Of a stretch of DNA of 56,535 nt, positions 48,604-56,535 are shown one piece after another. The stretch's first letter is position 1; every line of letters starts with the position of its first letter. The translations under genes were made by a program, and so were the position numbers. The notes under the pieces were generated by a model. It made no database searches. It was not told the DNA's origin and was given only the letters and a program-made list of their open reading frames with translations. Origin of the DNA: Acidobacteriota bacterium (GTDB lineage: Bacteria; Acidobacteriota; Terriglobia; Bryobacterales; Bryobacteraceae); NCBI GenBank assembly GCA_003223115.1, contig QHXW01000011.1, forward strand, positions 1 through 56,535, given 5' to 3'.

Positions 48604-49146
48604 CTAAATCAGTTGCTCCATCAGCGAGATCAGGTATTCTTCGTCGAAAGGCCCCGAGCGGTAGGTCCTCGCATCGAAGAAACGCCAGAGGTTGCGCTTC
48701 TTCTCAAGACAGAAGAAGAGGAACTGCTCCTCGATGACTGCCTCCTCGAGTTTTTCTTGATTGAAGCAGCGAACTGAACCCTCGAGGATGTGCGGGACGC
48801 GAAAGTTTTCTGTCGAGATCATGTCGTCGGTGGCTTGGAACTCAATTTGAAGAATGCGGCCCCGTGCGTTGATTTGCAGCAGGTTTAACCCTTCTTCATT
48901 AAATGACTCCAGCGTAAAATCCGGCGGGTCGAAGTTTACTTCCGTTTTCGAAAGATGCCGGTTGATGTGGTCCACAAAGCTCCGGCCGATGTGGTGCAGA
49001 TCTGCCGCCGCGAGCCGCCGCAACCCGGCGATTTCGTGCGTCTTGGTGATGAAAGCTTGATCTTTGTCGGCGAGTGCGTCAATCGAATCAGCCAGCTTCT
49101 TCAGTCGGTTTTTTCCCAATTGCGGCCTGCTCCAGTTGCCGGCCAA
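48604..49146 (-). CDS. unknown protein downstream of a broken XRE/S24 regulator
   Basis: Predicted 180 residues from TTG 49146; a stop lies just upstream in frame, so the start is TTG or an internal codon. No family recognised. It is soluble; the N-terminal 60 residues are helical (RLKKLADSIDALADKDQAFI) and the C-terminal half alternates strand and helix (ILQIEFQATDDMIS, FLFFCLEKKRNLWRFFDART). The 5' end overlaps the 3' end of the regulator pseudogene by about 59 bases, so the two were probably one operon. It appears intact while its partner is not. Confidence 0.6.
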   Translation of the reverse strand: MAGNWSRPQLGKNRLKKLADSIDALADKDQAFITKTHEIAGLRRLAAADLHHIGRSFVDHINRHLSKTEVNFDPPDFTLESFNEEGLNLLQINARGRILQIEFQATDDMISTENFRVPHILEGSVRCFNQEKLEEAVIEEQFLFFCLEKKRNLWRFFDARTYRSGPFDEEYLISLMEQLI

Positions 49147-49890
49147 TCCATACCACCCTGGCCTTCACAATATCACGCGCGAAAGCGCGACTAGAATATT
49201 CCGATCGTCAAGAGAAATCGAGTCCCACGACGCCGGATCGTCCAGAGAGTCTTCCGCCACCAGATACAGGCGGCTGGGTTCGCTATGGACGTGCCGGATG
49301 ATTCCTTGGCCGCCAATGTCGATGGCGAACAACGCTCGCGGCGTGAATTCGGTGCGTTGCCGTGCCGCGCGATCCAACAGCACCCGGTCATCCGCACCGA
49401 ATACAGTAGACATATGTGTGTCGGCGGCCAGCCGCATCATACCGGGTCCTCAAACTGGACCAGGTTCACGGCGGGAAATGGATAACGCTGTATTCTTGTC
49501 TAATCCAAACAGCGGCGCGAATGCTGTATAGGACTTTCAATTACTGGAAAGGGATAGCCAGTGCCGGCATAACCTTCGAGCATCGGAATGTGGCGAATCC
49601 GGCAGGTACCGCCCTCCCACTTGATTCTGGCATTTACGCCGCCACCTGCTGGCGCAGCCGGCCAGTTCCTTGGCAGAGAGCAAATCCACAACGGTGATTT
49701 GAAGCTGCCGCAGTAGCAGGTCAGCCATCACTTCGAACCCCATTGATGATGTTGTGGAGGTGAGGTTGGGAGATGCCCGTCAGGCGCGTCAGACACCGCT
49801 CGGTCATTTCGCCGCCCTGCACTCTTCCACGCACATCCGCGATCAATCTGAGCCGCAGCACTTGCCGCCAACGGAACGGCAACCGAGAGG
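49088..49890 (-). pseudogene. decayed XRE-type regulator with an S24 peptidase-like domain
   Basis: Reading the minus strand across frames rebuilds a regulator. An HTH (RLIADVRGRVQ ... LTGISQPHLHNIINGVRS) is followed by a shift near 49735 to EVMADLLLRQLQITVVDLLS, a second near 49650 to RIRHIPMLEGYAGTGYPFP, an in-frame TAG at 49500-49502, YPFPAVNLVQFEDPV, a shift near 49437 to RLAADTHMSTVFGADDRVLL and FAIDIGGQGIIRHV (S24/LexA-like fold), and a last shift near 49180 to DIVKARVVWIGRQLEQ. At least four frameshifts and one nonsense codon are needed, so the gene is certainly non-functional if the sequence is correct. The outer limits are approximate. Confidence 0.75.
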
Positions 49891-50086
49891 AACATTCAAT
49901 TCAATGGTGTGGAATCGATCAGAAACGATCGCTTTGGCGAAGCCTTCTTGTACGCACAGCCACGGTAATGATCTGCGTCCAGGGCGGAAAGGGCGGATGA
50001 GTCCCTGCAATTGCGTGCTGCGGGCGATTTTCCGCGCATGCTATTCCCGTTTCACGTATTGCTCTACTAGTACTAAAGAGAAGTAC

Positions 50087-50612
50087 ATGAGCAAGGTCAC
50101 GCTTACGTTCTGCGCCGGTAAAGAGCGCCAGTTGACCTGGGTGCGCAAAGATGAGGACTACTGCGCTAATTTCTTTCTGCCCAGCCGTATGCTCAGCGAT
50201 TTCGAATACAATGTGTTCCGCTTCCATTTCCTGCTGGAGCGGACTGGAGACTCTGCTGCAGAAGATGAACATCGATCGCGGAACTTTTTTCCACTGTGTT
50301 TATCGTGTGGAACAGAAGCTGGGCCGCACCTTCCGCGAGGTTCAACCTTACAGTCTCTATCCCCTGGACGAGTATTTCGGCGGCAGGCTGCGGAAAAGCC
50401 GGGTGTCGTCGCCCGCGGATCATATCATGGAATTGCCCATGACGTTTGAGGTGGAGCCGGTTCTGGAGAAAACTACTCAAAAACTTGCGGCCTTCGGTTC
50501 TCCGGCTGTGGCTGTCGTTATGGCGCTGGACATCAGCCGGAGCGCGAGGGCCGCAATCTCCAGCCACCCGCTAAATCGACCCAACGCCGTGTCCCATAGA
50601 ATAAGTACATGA
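50087..50612 (+). pseudogene. frameshifted gene of an unnamed conserved family
   Basis: From ATG 50087 the frame reads MSKVTLTFCAGKERQLTWV ... DFEYNVFRFHFLL, then must shift near 50240 to read ADWRLCCRR, and shift again near 50262 to read MNIDRGTFFHCVYRVEQKLG and PYSLYPLDEYFGG. The pattern 'DRGxFFHxVYRxEQKLGR...PLDEYF' recalls an uncharacterised conserved protein I have no name for. Both shifts are one-base changes. The frame runs on to 50612, overlapping the next gene's start by four bases; the homologous part ends near 50400. Confidence 0.6.
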
Positions 50613-51250
50613 TTTTTCGAACACGCACTGTTTCTCTGCTCAGTATCAGTTTGCTCGTGGCGCAAGCAGCTCCGGCCGCCTGGGTCAACCTTCTAAACGG
50701 TAAAAACCTGGATGGCTGGGAAGTCATCGGCGAGGGCTACTGGAATGTAATGAGCGATGGAACCGTCGTCGGCCAGCGCGACATACTGAAGCCGACGGAA
50801 CATCAATGCTGGCTGTACACCAAGAAGGATTTCGGCGAGTACGATCTGCATATCGAGTACTGGCTGCGTTATCGCGGTAATAGCGGCGTCTCCATCCGGG
50901 ACAATTCCCGGGCGCGTTACGCCGTTAGCGGGGCGTGGGATGCGAAGCGCACACCGTCCCACATCGGTTACGAGATCCAGATCAGCAACGGCGACGGCGA
51001 CGAGTACCCAACCGGCAGCGTCTACCTGTTTGCGAAAGCCAAAGCCGATGTGCAGCATGATTTCGACTGGAACTCGCTGGATATCGAATCCCGCAACGAT
51101 TTGATCCGGGTCAAGCTGAACGGCCAGGTGGTCGCGGAATATCCTGGCGAACCGGACCGCCCCAAAGCCGGTCCCATCGGCTTGCAGTTGCACGATCATA
51201 CGGCGCTGGCCATGTTCCGTAACATTCGCGTTCAGGAGATTGGAAAGTAG
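50609..51250 (+). CDS. exported DUF1080 (LamG-like beta-jelly-roll) protein
   Basis: The 213-residue protein has a signal peptide (about 1-23) and one DUF1080 domain: WVNLLNGKNLDGWEVIGEGY, FGEYDLHIEYWLRYRGNSGV and the C-terminal GPIGLQLHDHTALAMFRNIR. The domain is a concanavalin-like jelly roll, named 3-keto-disaccharide hydrolase in databases, and abundant in Acidobacteria and Planctomycetes. It is likely periplasmic and sugar-directed. Ends in TAG, with a cupin gene 51 bases on. Confidence 0.9.
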   Translation: MIFRTRTVSLLSISLLVAQAAPAAWVNLLNGKNLDGWEVIGEGYWNVMSDGTVVGQRDILKPTEHQCWLYTKKDFGEYDLHIEYWLRYRGNSGVSIRDNSRARYAVSGAWDAKRTPSHIGYEIQISNGDGDEYPTGSVYLFAKAKADVQHDFDWNSLDIESRNDLIRVKLNGQVVAEYPGEPDRPKAGPIGLQLHDHTALAMFRNIRVQEIGK

Positions 51251-51301
51251 CGGCCGGAACGCCCTATGATAGAATCCTCATTTCATTTTTGAGGAGCGTT
51301 C

Positions 51302-52228
51302 ATGTATCTCAAGGCGTCCGCACTCTTAATGGCGGCTCTGTCGATTGTGTGTGCCGGGTTGGCGCAGAAAAGCGGCGATTCTGAAGCGCCGTCGTGGGCG
51401 CCAAAGCCCGTTGAAATTCCGAAATACGTGCCGCCGCACAAGCCCGTCACGCGTCTCGCCGATCTGAAAAAACAGCACGCGGGCAAAGCCAATTGGAGCC
51501 AGGTGATCGTCGACGATAACACCCTCCATGGCGAGTACATCCAGTCCGCGCCGGGCACCAGCACGCCCAGGCGATTTCATCCGGATACTCGCGAGTTCTG
51601 GGCCGTGGTGGAAGGGCAGTTACGCGTAAACATTGAAGGGCAGGCGCCGTTCGTCGCCACGCGCGGATCTCTGGTGCAGGTCCCGGTGCAGACCATTTAC
51701 TCGATCGAAACCATCGGCGACAAACCGGCCCTGCGATATGAGGTCAACATCGCTCACGCGAAAACCTTCTATCCTATGGAGGAAAAGCCGCCCGAAATTC
51801 CCGGATTTCAGTGGCTCAAAACCCAGCTGAACCGCAAGCCGGGTGCTTACGACCGCGGAAATCAGCCCCATGTCAATCTGTTTGAACTCGCCAAGGACCC
51901 CAAGTTTCGCGGCAAACCATTCATGATCGACGACCGATCCTTCGCGAATATCATCTATGGTTACGAACGCGAGCTGCCGCCTCTCGATCCGAAAAATCGG
52001 GGCCACTATCATCCCGAGTGCGCCGAATCCTGGCTCGTCATGCTGGGCCAGATCCGTTATCCGATCGAAGGGCAAGGAGTGATCATCGCCAGCGAGGGCG
52101 ACGTGGTGTATGTTCCCATGTTCACCTTTCATGCGCCGCGCTACCACGGCGAAGGAGCCGCTTGCAGGCTGGCAATGAACGGGTATCCAAATATCGCGCA
52201 CGTGCGCGACGCTTTCCTGCCCGACTAA
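51302..52228 (+). CDS. exported two-cupin protein
   Basis: The 308-residue protein has a signal peptide (about 1-21) and two cupin-like domains. The first has RRFHPDTREFWAVVEGQLRV (about 80-99); the second has HYHPECAESWLVMLGQIRYP and PMFTFHAPRYHG, keeping the H-x-H and E metal ligands of cupin motif 1 and the His of motif 2. The first lacks the second His. It is probably a periplasmic metal-binding enzyme or sugar-binding protein. GAGGAGCG precedes the ATG. Substrate unknown. Confidence 0.82.
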   Translation: MYLKASALLMAALSIVCAGLAQKSGDSEAPSWAPKPVEIPKYVPPHKPVTRLADLKKQHAGKANWSQVIVDDNTLHGEYIQSAPGTSTPRRFHPDTREFWAVVEGQLRVNIEGQAPFVATRGSLVQVPVQTIYSIETIGDKPALRYEVNIAHAKTFYPMEEKPPEIPGFQWLKTQLNRKPGAYDRGNQPHVNLFELAKDPKFRGKPFMIDDRSFANIIYGYERELPPLDPKNRGHYHPECAESWLVMLGQIRYPIEGQGVIIASEGDVVYVPMFTFHAPRYHGEGAACRLAMNGYPNIAHVRDAFLPD

Positions 52229-52237
52229 GTTACTCAC

Positions 52238-53236
52238 TTGGACAACCTCACACACACGCTGACCGGGGTCATGCTGAGCCGGGCCGGACTTGAGCGCTTC
52301 ACTCCACGCGCCACCTGGATCCTGCTGCTGGCCGTGAACGCGCCCGACATGGACATTGTCAGCGCGCTTGGCGGCTCTCTCAATTACCTGCATTATCACC
52401 GGAACGTCACGCACTCCCTGATTCTTTTGCCGGTGCTGCCGCTGGTGTGCGTGTTGCTGGTTCGTTTTGTATTTCGGCAACCCCTTCATTGGGCCGGCGC
52501 GTATTTTGTCGGGTTCATCGGCGTGATCAGTCACCTGGTGCTCGATCTGACCAATATCTATGGCGTCCGCCTGTTCGCTCCCTTCTCGGGCCGCTGGATT
52601 CACTGGGACATCACCAGCGTGATTGATTTCTGGATTTGGGGCGTCCTGCTGATCGCGTTGCTTGCGCCACTGCTCGCGAGGCTGGTGAATGCGGAAATCG
52701 GGGCGCGGGCGCCTGCGCATGGCGGAGCAAGCCGCGGCTTCGCTATTGCGGCTCTAGGACTGGTTGCCCTCTATGACGGCGGACGCGCAGTCATGCACTC
52801 GCGCGCTCTGTCAACTCTCGATTCACGCATCTATGGCGGCTCTGCACCCTCGCGCGTGGCGGCGTTCCCCGAGGCAGCTAGTATCTTTCGATGGCGCGGC
52901 TTGGCCGAAACGCCGGAAGCCGTCAGTATTCTAACAATCGATGTACGCGAGCCTTTCGATCCCTCGGCTGGCCCCGTCTATTACAAGCCCGAGCCTTCGC
53001 CCGCACTCGAAGTAGCGCGCACGACGCCGGTTTTTCAGGAATTCCTGCGCTTCTCGCAATATCCATTCTGGCAGTTGATGCCTGCCGGGCACATTGAAAA
53101 CGCCACGCGCGTCGAGGCGCTGGATCTGCGCTTCGGCGATCCGCAAACTCCGAGCTTCGTGGCCACCGCCATTGTGAACGCGCAGCTTCAGGTTGTGCGC
53201 GCCTGGTTCCAGTTCGGCCGCGCCGCTCCGCGATAG
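52238..53236 (+). CDS. membrane-bound metal-dependent hydrolase, YdjM/DUF457 type
   Basis: The 332-residue protein starts at TTG 52238, ten bases after the cupin stop, and opens with the family signature DNLTHTLTGVMLSRAG. Conserved metal-site residues appear in NAPDMD, YHRNVTHSL and SHLVLDLTNIYG. Five or so membrane helices occupy the first 190 residues; a soluble C-terminal domain (about 195-332) follows. LexA-regulated YdjM is the best-known member; its substrate is unknown. Ends in TAG and converges on a PQQ propeller gene. Confidence 0.87.
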   Translation: MDNLTHTLTGVMLSRAGLERFTPRATWILLLAVNAPDMDIVSALGGSLNYLHYHRNVTHSLILLPVLPLVCVLLVRFVFRQPLHWAGAYFVGFIGVISHLVLDLTNIYGVRLFAPFSGRWIHWDITSVIDFWIWGVLLIALLAPLLARLVNAEIGARAPAHGGASRGFAIAALGLVALYDGGRAVMHSRALSTLDSRIYGGSAPSRVAAFPEAASIFRWRGLAETPEAVSILTIDVREPFDPSAGPVYYKPEPSPALEVARTTPVFQEFLRFSQYPFWQLMPAGHIENATRVEALDLRFGDPQTPSFVATAIVNAQLQVVRAWFQFGRAAPR

Positions 53237-53259
53237 TGCTTTTTGAAGCGGTCTTTTCT

Positions 53260-54378
53260 CTAAGAGCCCAGGCAGTATAGCTTGCCATCCTGCGAGCCGA
53301 TGACCAACCTGCCTTGGGCGATGGCGGGTGACGCCGAGAGTGGCGCGCCGGCATTGAACTCCCACAGCTTGTTGCCGGTCGCAAGATCCAGAACATAGAG
53401 ACGCCCGTCGTTTGAGCCAACATAAACGCTGCCGCCTGCAATCGCGGGTGAGGAATCCACTCGCGCCTGAGTCGTGAAGGTCCACAGCGGCTTGCCGGTG
53501 GCGGCGTTCAGACAGTGCACCAATTTGTCGCGCCCTCCCACAACCACTTTCCCGTCCGCGATCGCCGGAGAGGAGTAGAACGGGAAGTGCCGTTCGGGGC
53601 GTTCGTAGCGCCACAGGATCCGGTGGCGCGTCAGGCTCAGTCCCAGCACTTCGTTGTTGAAATTTCCAAAATACGCCGTGCTCTCCCCCAACGCCGGGGA
53701 GGCCGCGTTGTATCCGCCTGAGGAGACGCGGAACGCCTCTTTACCGTCCGCCAACCGAATGGCACGAAACATCTGATCGCACCCCGCGATAAACGCGAGT
53801 CCCCGGTCGACTGCCGGCGTGCAATGCACGTAGCTCGTTGTGAGCAATTTCCATCGGACCGCGCCCGTGCGCGCCGCCAGACAGTAGAGATTGCCGTCAT
53901 ACGATCCGATGAGCAGGCGATCGTCCACTACCACAGGCGAGGATTTGATCTCGGCCCCGGTCGTGTGGGTCCAGACCGCTTTGCCGCTGTGTACATCCAC
54001 CGCGTGCAGAACACCAGCGAGATCGCCGGCGTAAACGATGCCGTTACTCACCGCCGGGGATGATTCCTCGATTCCCTGGCCCACGTGGTATTTCCACAAC
54101 AGTTTTCCCGTGGCCAGGTCCAGCGAGATCAGATCAGCCGATTGAGACCCCACATACACAACGCCATTCACAATGGCAGCCGAAGATTCGATCGACTCAC
54201 CGGCGTCATATGTCCAAAGCAGTTTCAGATTTGCGGGCAGCGGCGCCGCCGCGACCCCGGTTAGCCGGGGGTTGCCGCGAAACTGAGGCCACTCATCTTT
54301 TGCGCGTGGTTGCGCTGCCGCACAGAAACACACGAGAGCAAACAGGAATAGCGGGCGCGTGACGGTTCGGCACAGCAA
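53260..54378 (-). CDS. exported PQQ-type beta-propeller protein
   Basis: The 372-residue protein has a signal peptide (about 5-22), then DEWPQFRGNPRLTG and about eight near-identical blades of 40 residues with the pattern 'SSPAIxxGxVYVGSxDGxLYxLDxxTGxxLW' in short pieces, for example YVGSNDGRLYVLDLATGNKLW. It resembles BamB-like or quinoprotein propellers; no dehydrogenase catalytic residues are visible. The TTG start (54376-54378) directly abuts the VOC stop, so translation is probably coupled to that gene. Confidence 0.88.
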   Translation of the reverse strand: MLCRTVTRPLFLFALVCFCAAAQPRAKDEWPQFRGNPRLTGVAAAPLPANLKLLWTYDAGESIESSAAIVNGVVYVGSQSADLISLDLATGKLLWKYHVGQGIEESSPAVSNGIVYAGDLAGVLHAVDVHSGKAVWTHTTGAEIKSSPVVVDDRLLIGSYDGNLYCLAARTGAVRWKLLTTSYVHCTPAVDRGLAFIAGCDQMFRAIRLADGKEAFRVSSGGYNAASPALGESTAYFGNFNNEVLGLSLTRHRILWRYERPERHFPFYSSPAIADGKVVVGGRDKLVHCLNAATGKPLWTFTTQARVDSSPAIAGGSVYVGSNDGRLYVLDLATGNKLWEFNAGAPLSASPAIAQGRLVIGSQDGKLYCLGS

Positions 54379-54783
54379 TCAGGCGGCCTCATCCACTTCG
54401 TATGTCGTCAGCTCGATCTCGTACCCGTCGAGATCCTGGAAATAAATCGACTGCGCAATGTCGTGATCTTCGAAGGTGAAGGGAATGCCGCGCGCGCTGA
54501 ACTCGATCTGTGCGCGGTCGAAATTTCTGCGGTCCACCTGAAACGCGAGGTGACGCATGACGGTGGCGTTTGAGTGCTCGGGCGCCGGGGCCGGATCTGA
54601 GCTTTCAGCCGGAAAAAGCGCAATGCCGGTTTCGCCTGCGAACATCATGGCCGGAACGCCGCCCCACACTTCCTCGTGCCGCCGTTCGAGCCCCAGCACG
54701 TCCCGGTACCAGGCCACGGCGCGCTCGACATCCTTCACCGTAAGCGCCACATGGTCGATCTGTTTAATGCGGAACATCGTCAA
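54379..54783 (-). CDS. VOC-superfamily (glyoxalase/dioxygenase-like) protein
   Basis: The 134-residue protein is a single VOC domain with the paired beta-alpha-beta-beta-beta modules. IDHVALTVKDVERAVAWYRDVLG begins the first; HLAFQVDRRNFDRAQ and YFQDLDGYEIELTTYE complete the second. Metal ligands could be H10, H74 region and the Glu in DGYEIEL. Members include glyoxalase I, fosfomycin resistance proteins and extradiol dioxygenases; the substrate cannot be told. It shares a transcript with the propeller gene downstream. Confidence 0.85.
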   Translation of the reverse strand: MTMFRIKQIDHVALTVKDVERAVAWYRDVLGLERRHEEVWGGVPAMMFAGETGIALFPAESSDPAPAPEHSNATVMRHLAFQVDRRNFDRAQIEFSARGIPFTFEDHDIAQSIYFQDLDGYEIELTTYEVDEAA

Positions 54784-54852
54784 TCACCCTCTCGGTGCAA
54801 TGCTGCCCTGGCCTCTCAGCGTTGCGGCCAACAGAAACCCAGCGTCAAGAAT

Positions 54853-56241
54853 TCACTTGCTTTCTGCCAACGCAAAAAGCTGGTTGCGGTTGGCAAGAAA
54901 CAACGTGCCGTGCGCAGGCACAGGAGTGGCGTAGACCGAGCTTCCCATATTGTTTTCCGCGACGAGCTTCTTTTCCTTGCTGGCTTCGAGCACCGCTACG
55001 TCACCGTCTTCGTCGGCCAGATAGACTTTCCCGTTAATGATGATCGGCGAACTCCAGATGGCGGCCAGCATGTCGTGTGTCCAATATGGCTTGCCGGTTT
55101 TCAAATCCAGACAGTGCAGAAAGCCGCTGAAATCCGCGTCGAACAGCAGGCCATTGTAGATTGCGGCGGTTGAAATAGAACGGCGAATTTTGTCGTAATG
55201 CCACACCCGCCCGGTCAAGGTAATGTCGCCGCGCTTGCTCGCATCGATGGCGTACAGGTGACCCACGCCTTCACCGTGCTCCGGGTCCTGGCCGTTGGCG
55301 ATATACACTCTGTTGTCGTAAATCACCGGTGTGCTGATCACTTCGTTGCGCGTCTTGGGCCACACCGAATCTTTCGGATTCAGATCGAATTCCCAAAGTT
55401 TCTTACCGCTTTCGGCTTCGTAACCGCGCACCCATCCATCGCCCTGGCCAATCACCGCCTGCATCACGTCGCCGATCTTTCCCACCGCGGCCGAAGACCA
55501 TTGCCCGTGTAGAATGCGATCGCCCACCGAGTTGTCTTCCCACGCCAGCTTTCCGGTTCGCTTGTTCACCGCAATGATGGACGGCGCGCGCGGCGATGGA
55601 ATGTGCACGTGGCTTTCGTCCTGGCCGTTAGATGTGCTGACGTAAATCAGATCGCCGTAGGAAACCGGCGACGAGTTCGACATGTTGTGCGGTTGAGAGC
55701 CGACTTCCTCCATCATGTCGAATTTCCAGAGCACCTTGGCATGCTTGTTCCCGTCACCGTGTACATCGAGAGCACGGACCTCCCCGCGGTTGGTCACGTA
55801 GTACAGCCGGTCGCCTTCCACCAGCGGTGACGAGCAGACGCCCTGAAATGGCCAGTCGTTGGCACGGCCCGAGGGCAGTTTGTCATTGACATCCTGCCAC
55901 AGGAATTCGCCATCCGACTCCTGGAAAGCCATGAGGATCCCCTTGTCGCCTGTGATTTTCGGATCCTTCATGGCTTCGTTGTTGGTGCCGACGAAAACCA
56001 TGCCGCCCGCGATCACCGGATTGCCGTAGCTCTGCGATCCGAGTTCCGCCATCCACTTCACATTCTTTTTTGTCTTCACGTCCCAGGTGGTGGGAATGCC
56101 CTTCATGTCCGAAACCATGTTCCGGTCAGGTGTGCCGCCCCACATGGGCCAGTCGCCTCCCGCGTTCGGATCGGAAGCCCACAGCACGACGAGCGCCGCC
56201 GGAATGGCCAGGGCGCCGCAGGCGATCAACTTTTTGCTCAT
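54853..56241 (-). CDS. exported PQQ-type beta-propeller protein
   Basis: Predicted 462 residues from ATG 56241, whose A overlaps the preceding stop (TAATG on the minus strand); an earlier in-frame ATG at 56352 would begin inside that gene. A signal anchor lies at about 5-23. GGDWPMWGGTPDRNMVSDMKG opens the propeller, and the blades include GILMAFQESDGEFLWQDV, IAVNKRTGKLAWED and GYEAESGKKLWEFD. The family is common in Acidobacteria; some members bind PQQ, others only share the fold. It is the fifth PQQ-type propeller in the window. Confidence 0.87.
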   Translation of the reverse strand: MSKKLIACGALAIPAALVVLWASDPNAGGDWPMWGGTPDRNMVSDMKGIPTTWDVKTKKNVKWMAELGSQSYGNPVIAGGMVFVGTNNEAMKDPKITGDKGILMAFQESDGEFLWQDVNDKLPSGRANDWPFQGVCSSPLVEGDRLYYVTNRGEVRALDVHGDGNKHAKVLWKFDMMEEVGSQPHNMSNSSPVSYGDLIYVSTSNGQDESHVHIPSPRAPSIIAVNKRTGKLAWEDNSVGDRILHGQWSSAAVGKIGDVMQAVIGQGDGWVRGYEAESGKKLWEFDLNPKDSVWPKTRNEVISTPVIYDNRVYIANGQDPEHGEGVGHLYAIDASKRGDITLTGRVWHYDKIRRSISTAAIYNGLLFDADFSGFLHCLDLKTGKPYWTHDMLAAIWSSPIIINGKVYLADEDGDVAVLEASKEKKLVAENNMGSSVYATPVPAHGTLFLANRNQLFALAESK

Positions 56242-56535
56242 TAGTTTGCCGTCACTTTCAGATTGTCGAAAAATACGCCGTAGGTTGCATCGCCGAACAG
56301 GCCGGGGCTCCCTTCTCGGTTGCCAATCGGATCCGCACGATCGATCAGCCACTTCTCGGGCTCACTCTCGGAGGTGGGCCACGCCTTGCCTTGAATGCGC
56401 GTCCCATCCTCCGTATTTTCCACTGGCAGCTTCAGGTGATACCAGGTGTCCGGCTTCCAGGAAAAAGGCACTGCTACATTGGTCGCCGTCTGGGGCTGCC
56501 ATGAATATAGTTCCAACTGCTGGTTGTTGCCGAAC
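56241..56535 (-). CDS. C-terminal part of a jelly-roll/propeller protein, truncated by the window end
   Basis: An open frame enters from the window edge and ends in TAA at 56241-56243. About 97 residues are visible: FGNNQQ, then AVPFSWKPDTWYHLKLPVEN, a charged linker and the last strand ATYGVFFDNLKVTAN. The end resembles a LamG/DUF1080-like jelly-roll domain, often found at the C terminus of PQQ propeller proteins. The N terminus lies outside the window. It is coupled to the next gene by the TAATG overlap. Confidence 0.6.
   Translation of the reverse strand, partial: FGNNQQLELYSWQPQTATNVAVPFSWKPDTWYHLKLPVENTEDGTRIQGKAWPTSESEPEKWLIDRADPIGNREGSPGLFGDATYGVFFDNLKVTAN

Noticed and set aside
51620-52720. 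A 366-residue minus-strand open frame
   Set aside because: Antisense to the cupin and DUF457 genes, both well supported by motifs.

Overview
The window looks like a chromosomal segment of a soil-type Acidobacteriota, most likely a Bryobacterales/Solibacter-like lineage. This is inferred from gene content: Oar-like TonB receptors with an N-terminal carboxypeptidase-regulatory-like domain, many exported PQQ-type beta-propellers, DUF1080, neutral-ceramidase-like and CehA/McbA-type hydrolases, a moderately high G+C, frequent GTG/TTG starts and many TGATG or ATGA gene overlaps. No rRNA, tRNA, CRISPR array or intact insertion sequence was found.

Layout. 0.1-5.4 kb: housekeeping metabolism (transaldolase, a small membrane protein, a Dabb protein, IMP dehydrogenase, a split biotin carboxylase/biotin carrier pair). 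5.4-8.5 kb: a DnaC-like ATPase overlapping a large secreted GH35-like protein that appears to lack its catalytic acid. 8.6-12.6 kb: a membrane-stress island, XRE regulator, NfeD-like protein with a His-rich loop, flotillin, PspA and an unknown protein, facing a DUF421 membrane protein. 13.4-17.6 kb: YyaL/DUF255 thioredoxin-fold protein, Tpx, MurJ-like flippase. 17.6-20.8 kb: an unknown protein divergent from a ROK sugar kinase and a xylulokinase. 21.1-23.9 kb: a single-chain glycosyltransferase/UDP-galactopyranose-mutase-like fusion. 24.0-31.9 kb: a degradative/uptake block (ceramidase-like, PQQ propeller, PHP hydrolase, TonB receptor) in which two genes are cut by in-frame TAG codons and a third may have lost its 5' end. 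32.0-34.1 kb: a two-gene bacterial microcompartment cassette, one hexameric shell protein and one acylating aldehyde dehydrogenase with an unusual tail. 34.1-45.0 kb: unknown protein, RecJ, PQQ propeller, class V aminotransferase, ProRS, serine hydroxymethyltransferase, a GT4 glycosyltransferase and an M20 peptidase. 45.1-48.3 kb: an intact TonB receptor on the minus strand. 48.6-50.6 kb: a gene graveyard with a multiply broken XRE/S24 regulator and a second frameshifted gene. 50.6-56.5 kb: DUF1080, double cupin, DUF457 membrane hydrolase, and minus-strand PQQ propellers with a VOC protein; the last gene runs off the end.

The most interesting items are the minimal microcompartment cassette with two encapsulation-peptide-like helices in the enzyme tail; the flotillin/PspA island with its own XRE regulator and a palindromic operator over the promoter; the glycosyltransferase-mutase fusion with an Asn-Gly-rich insert; and clustered gene decay at 25-31 kb and 49-50.5 kb. 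TAG is used as an ordinary terminator by at least ten genes here, so genome-wide TAG reassignment is unlikely. All functional calls come from reading motifs by eye; no database search was run.
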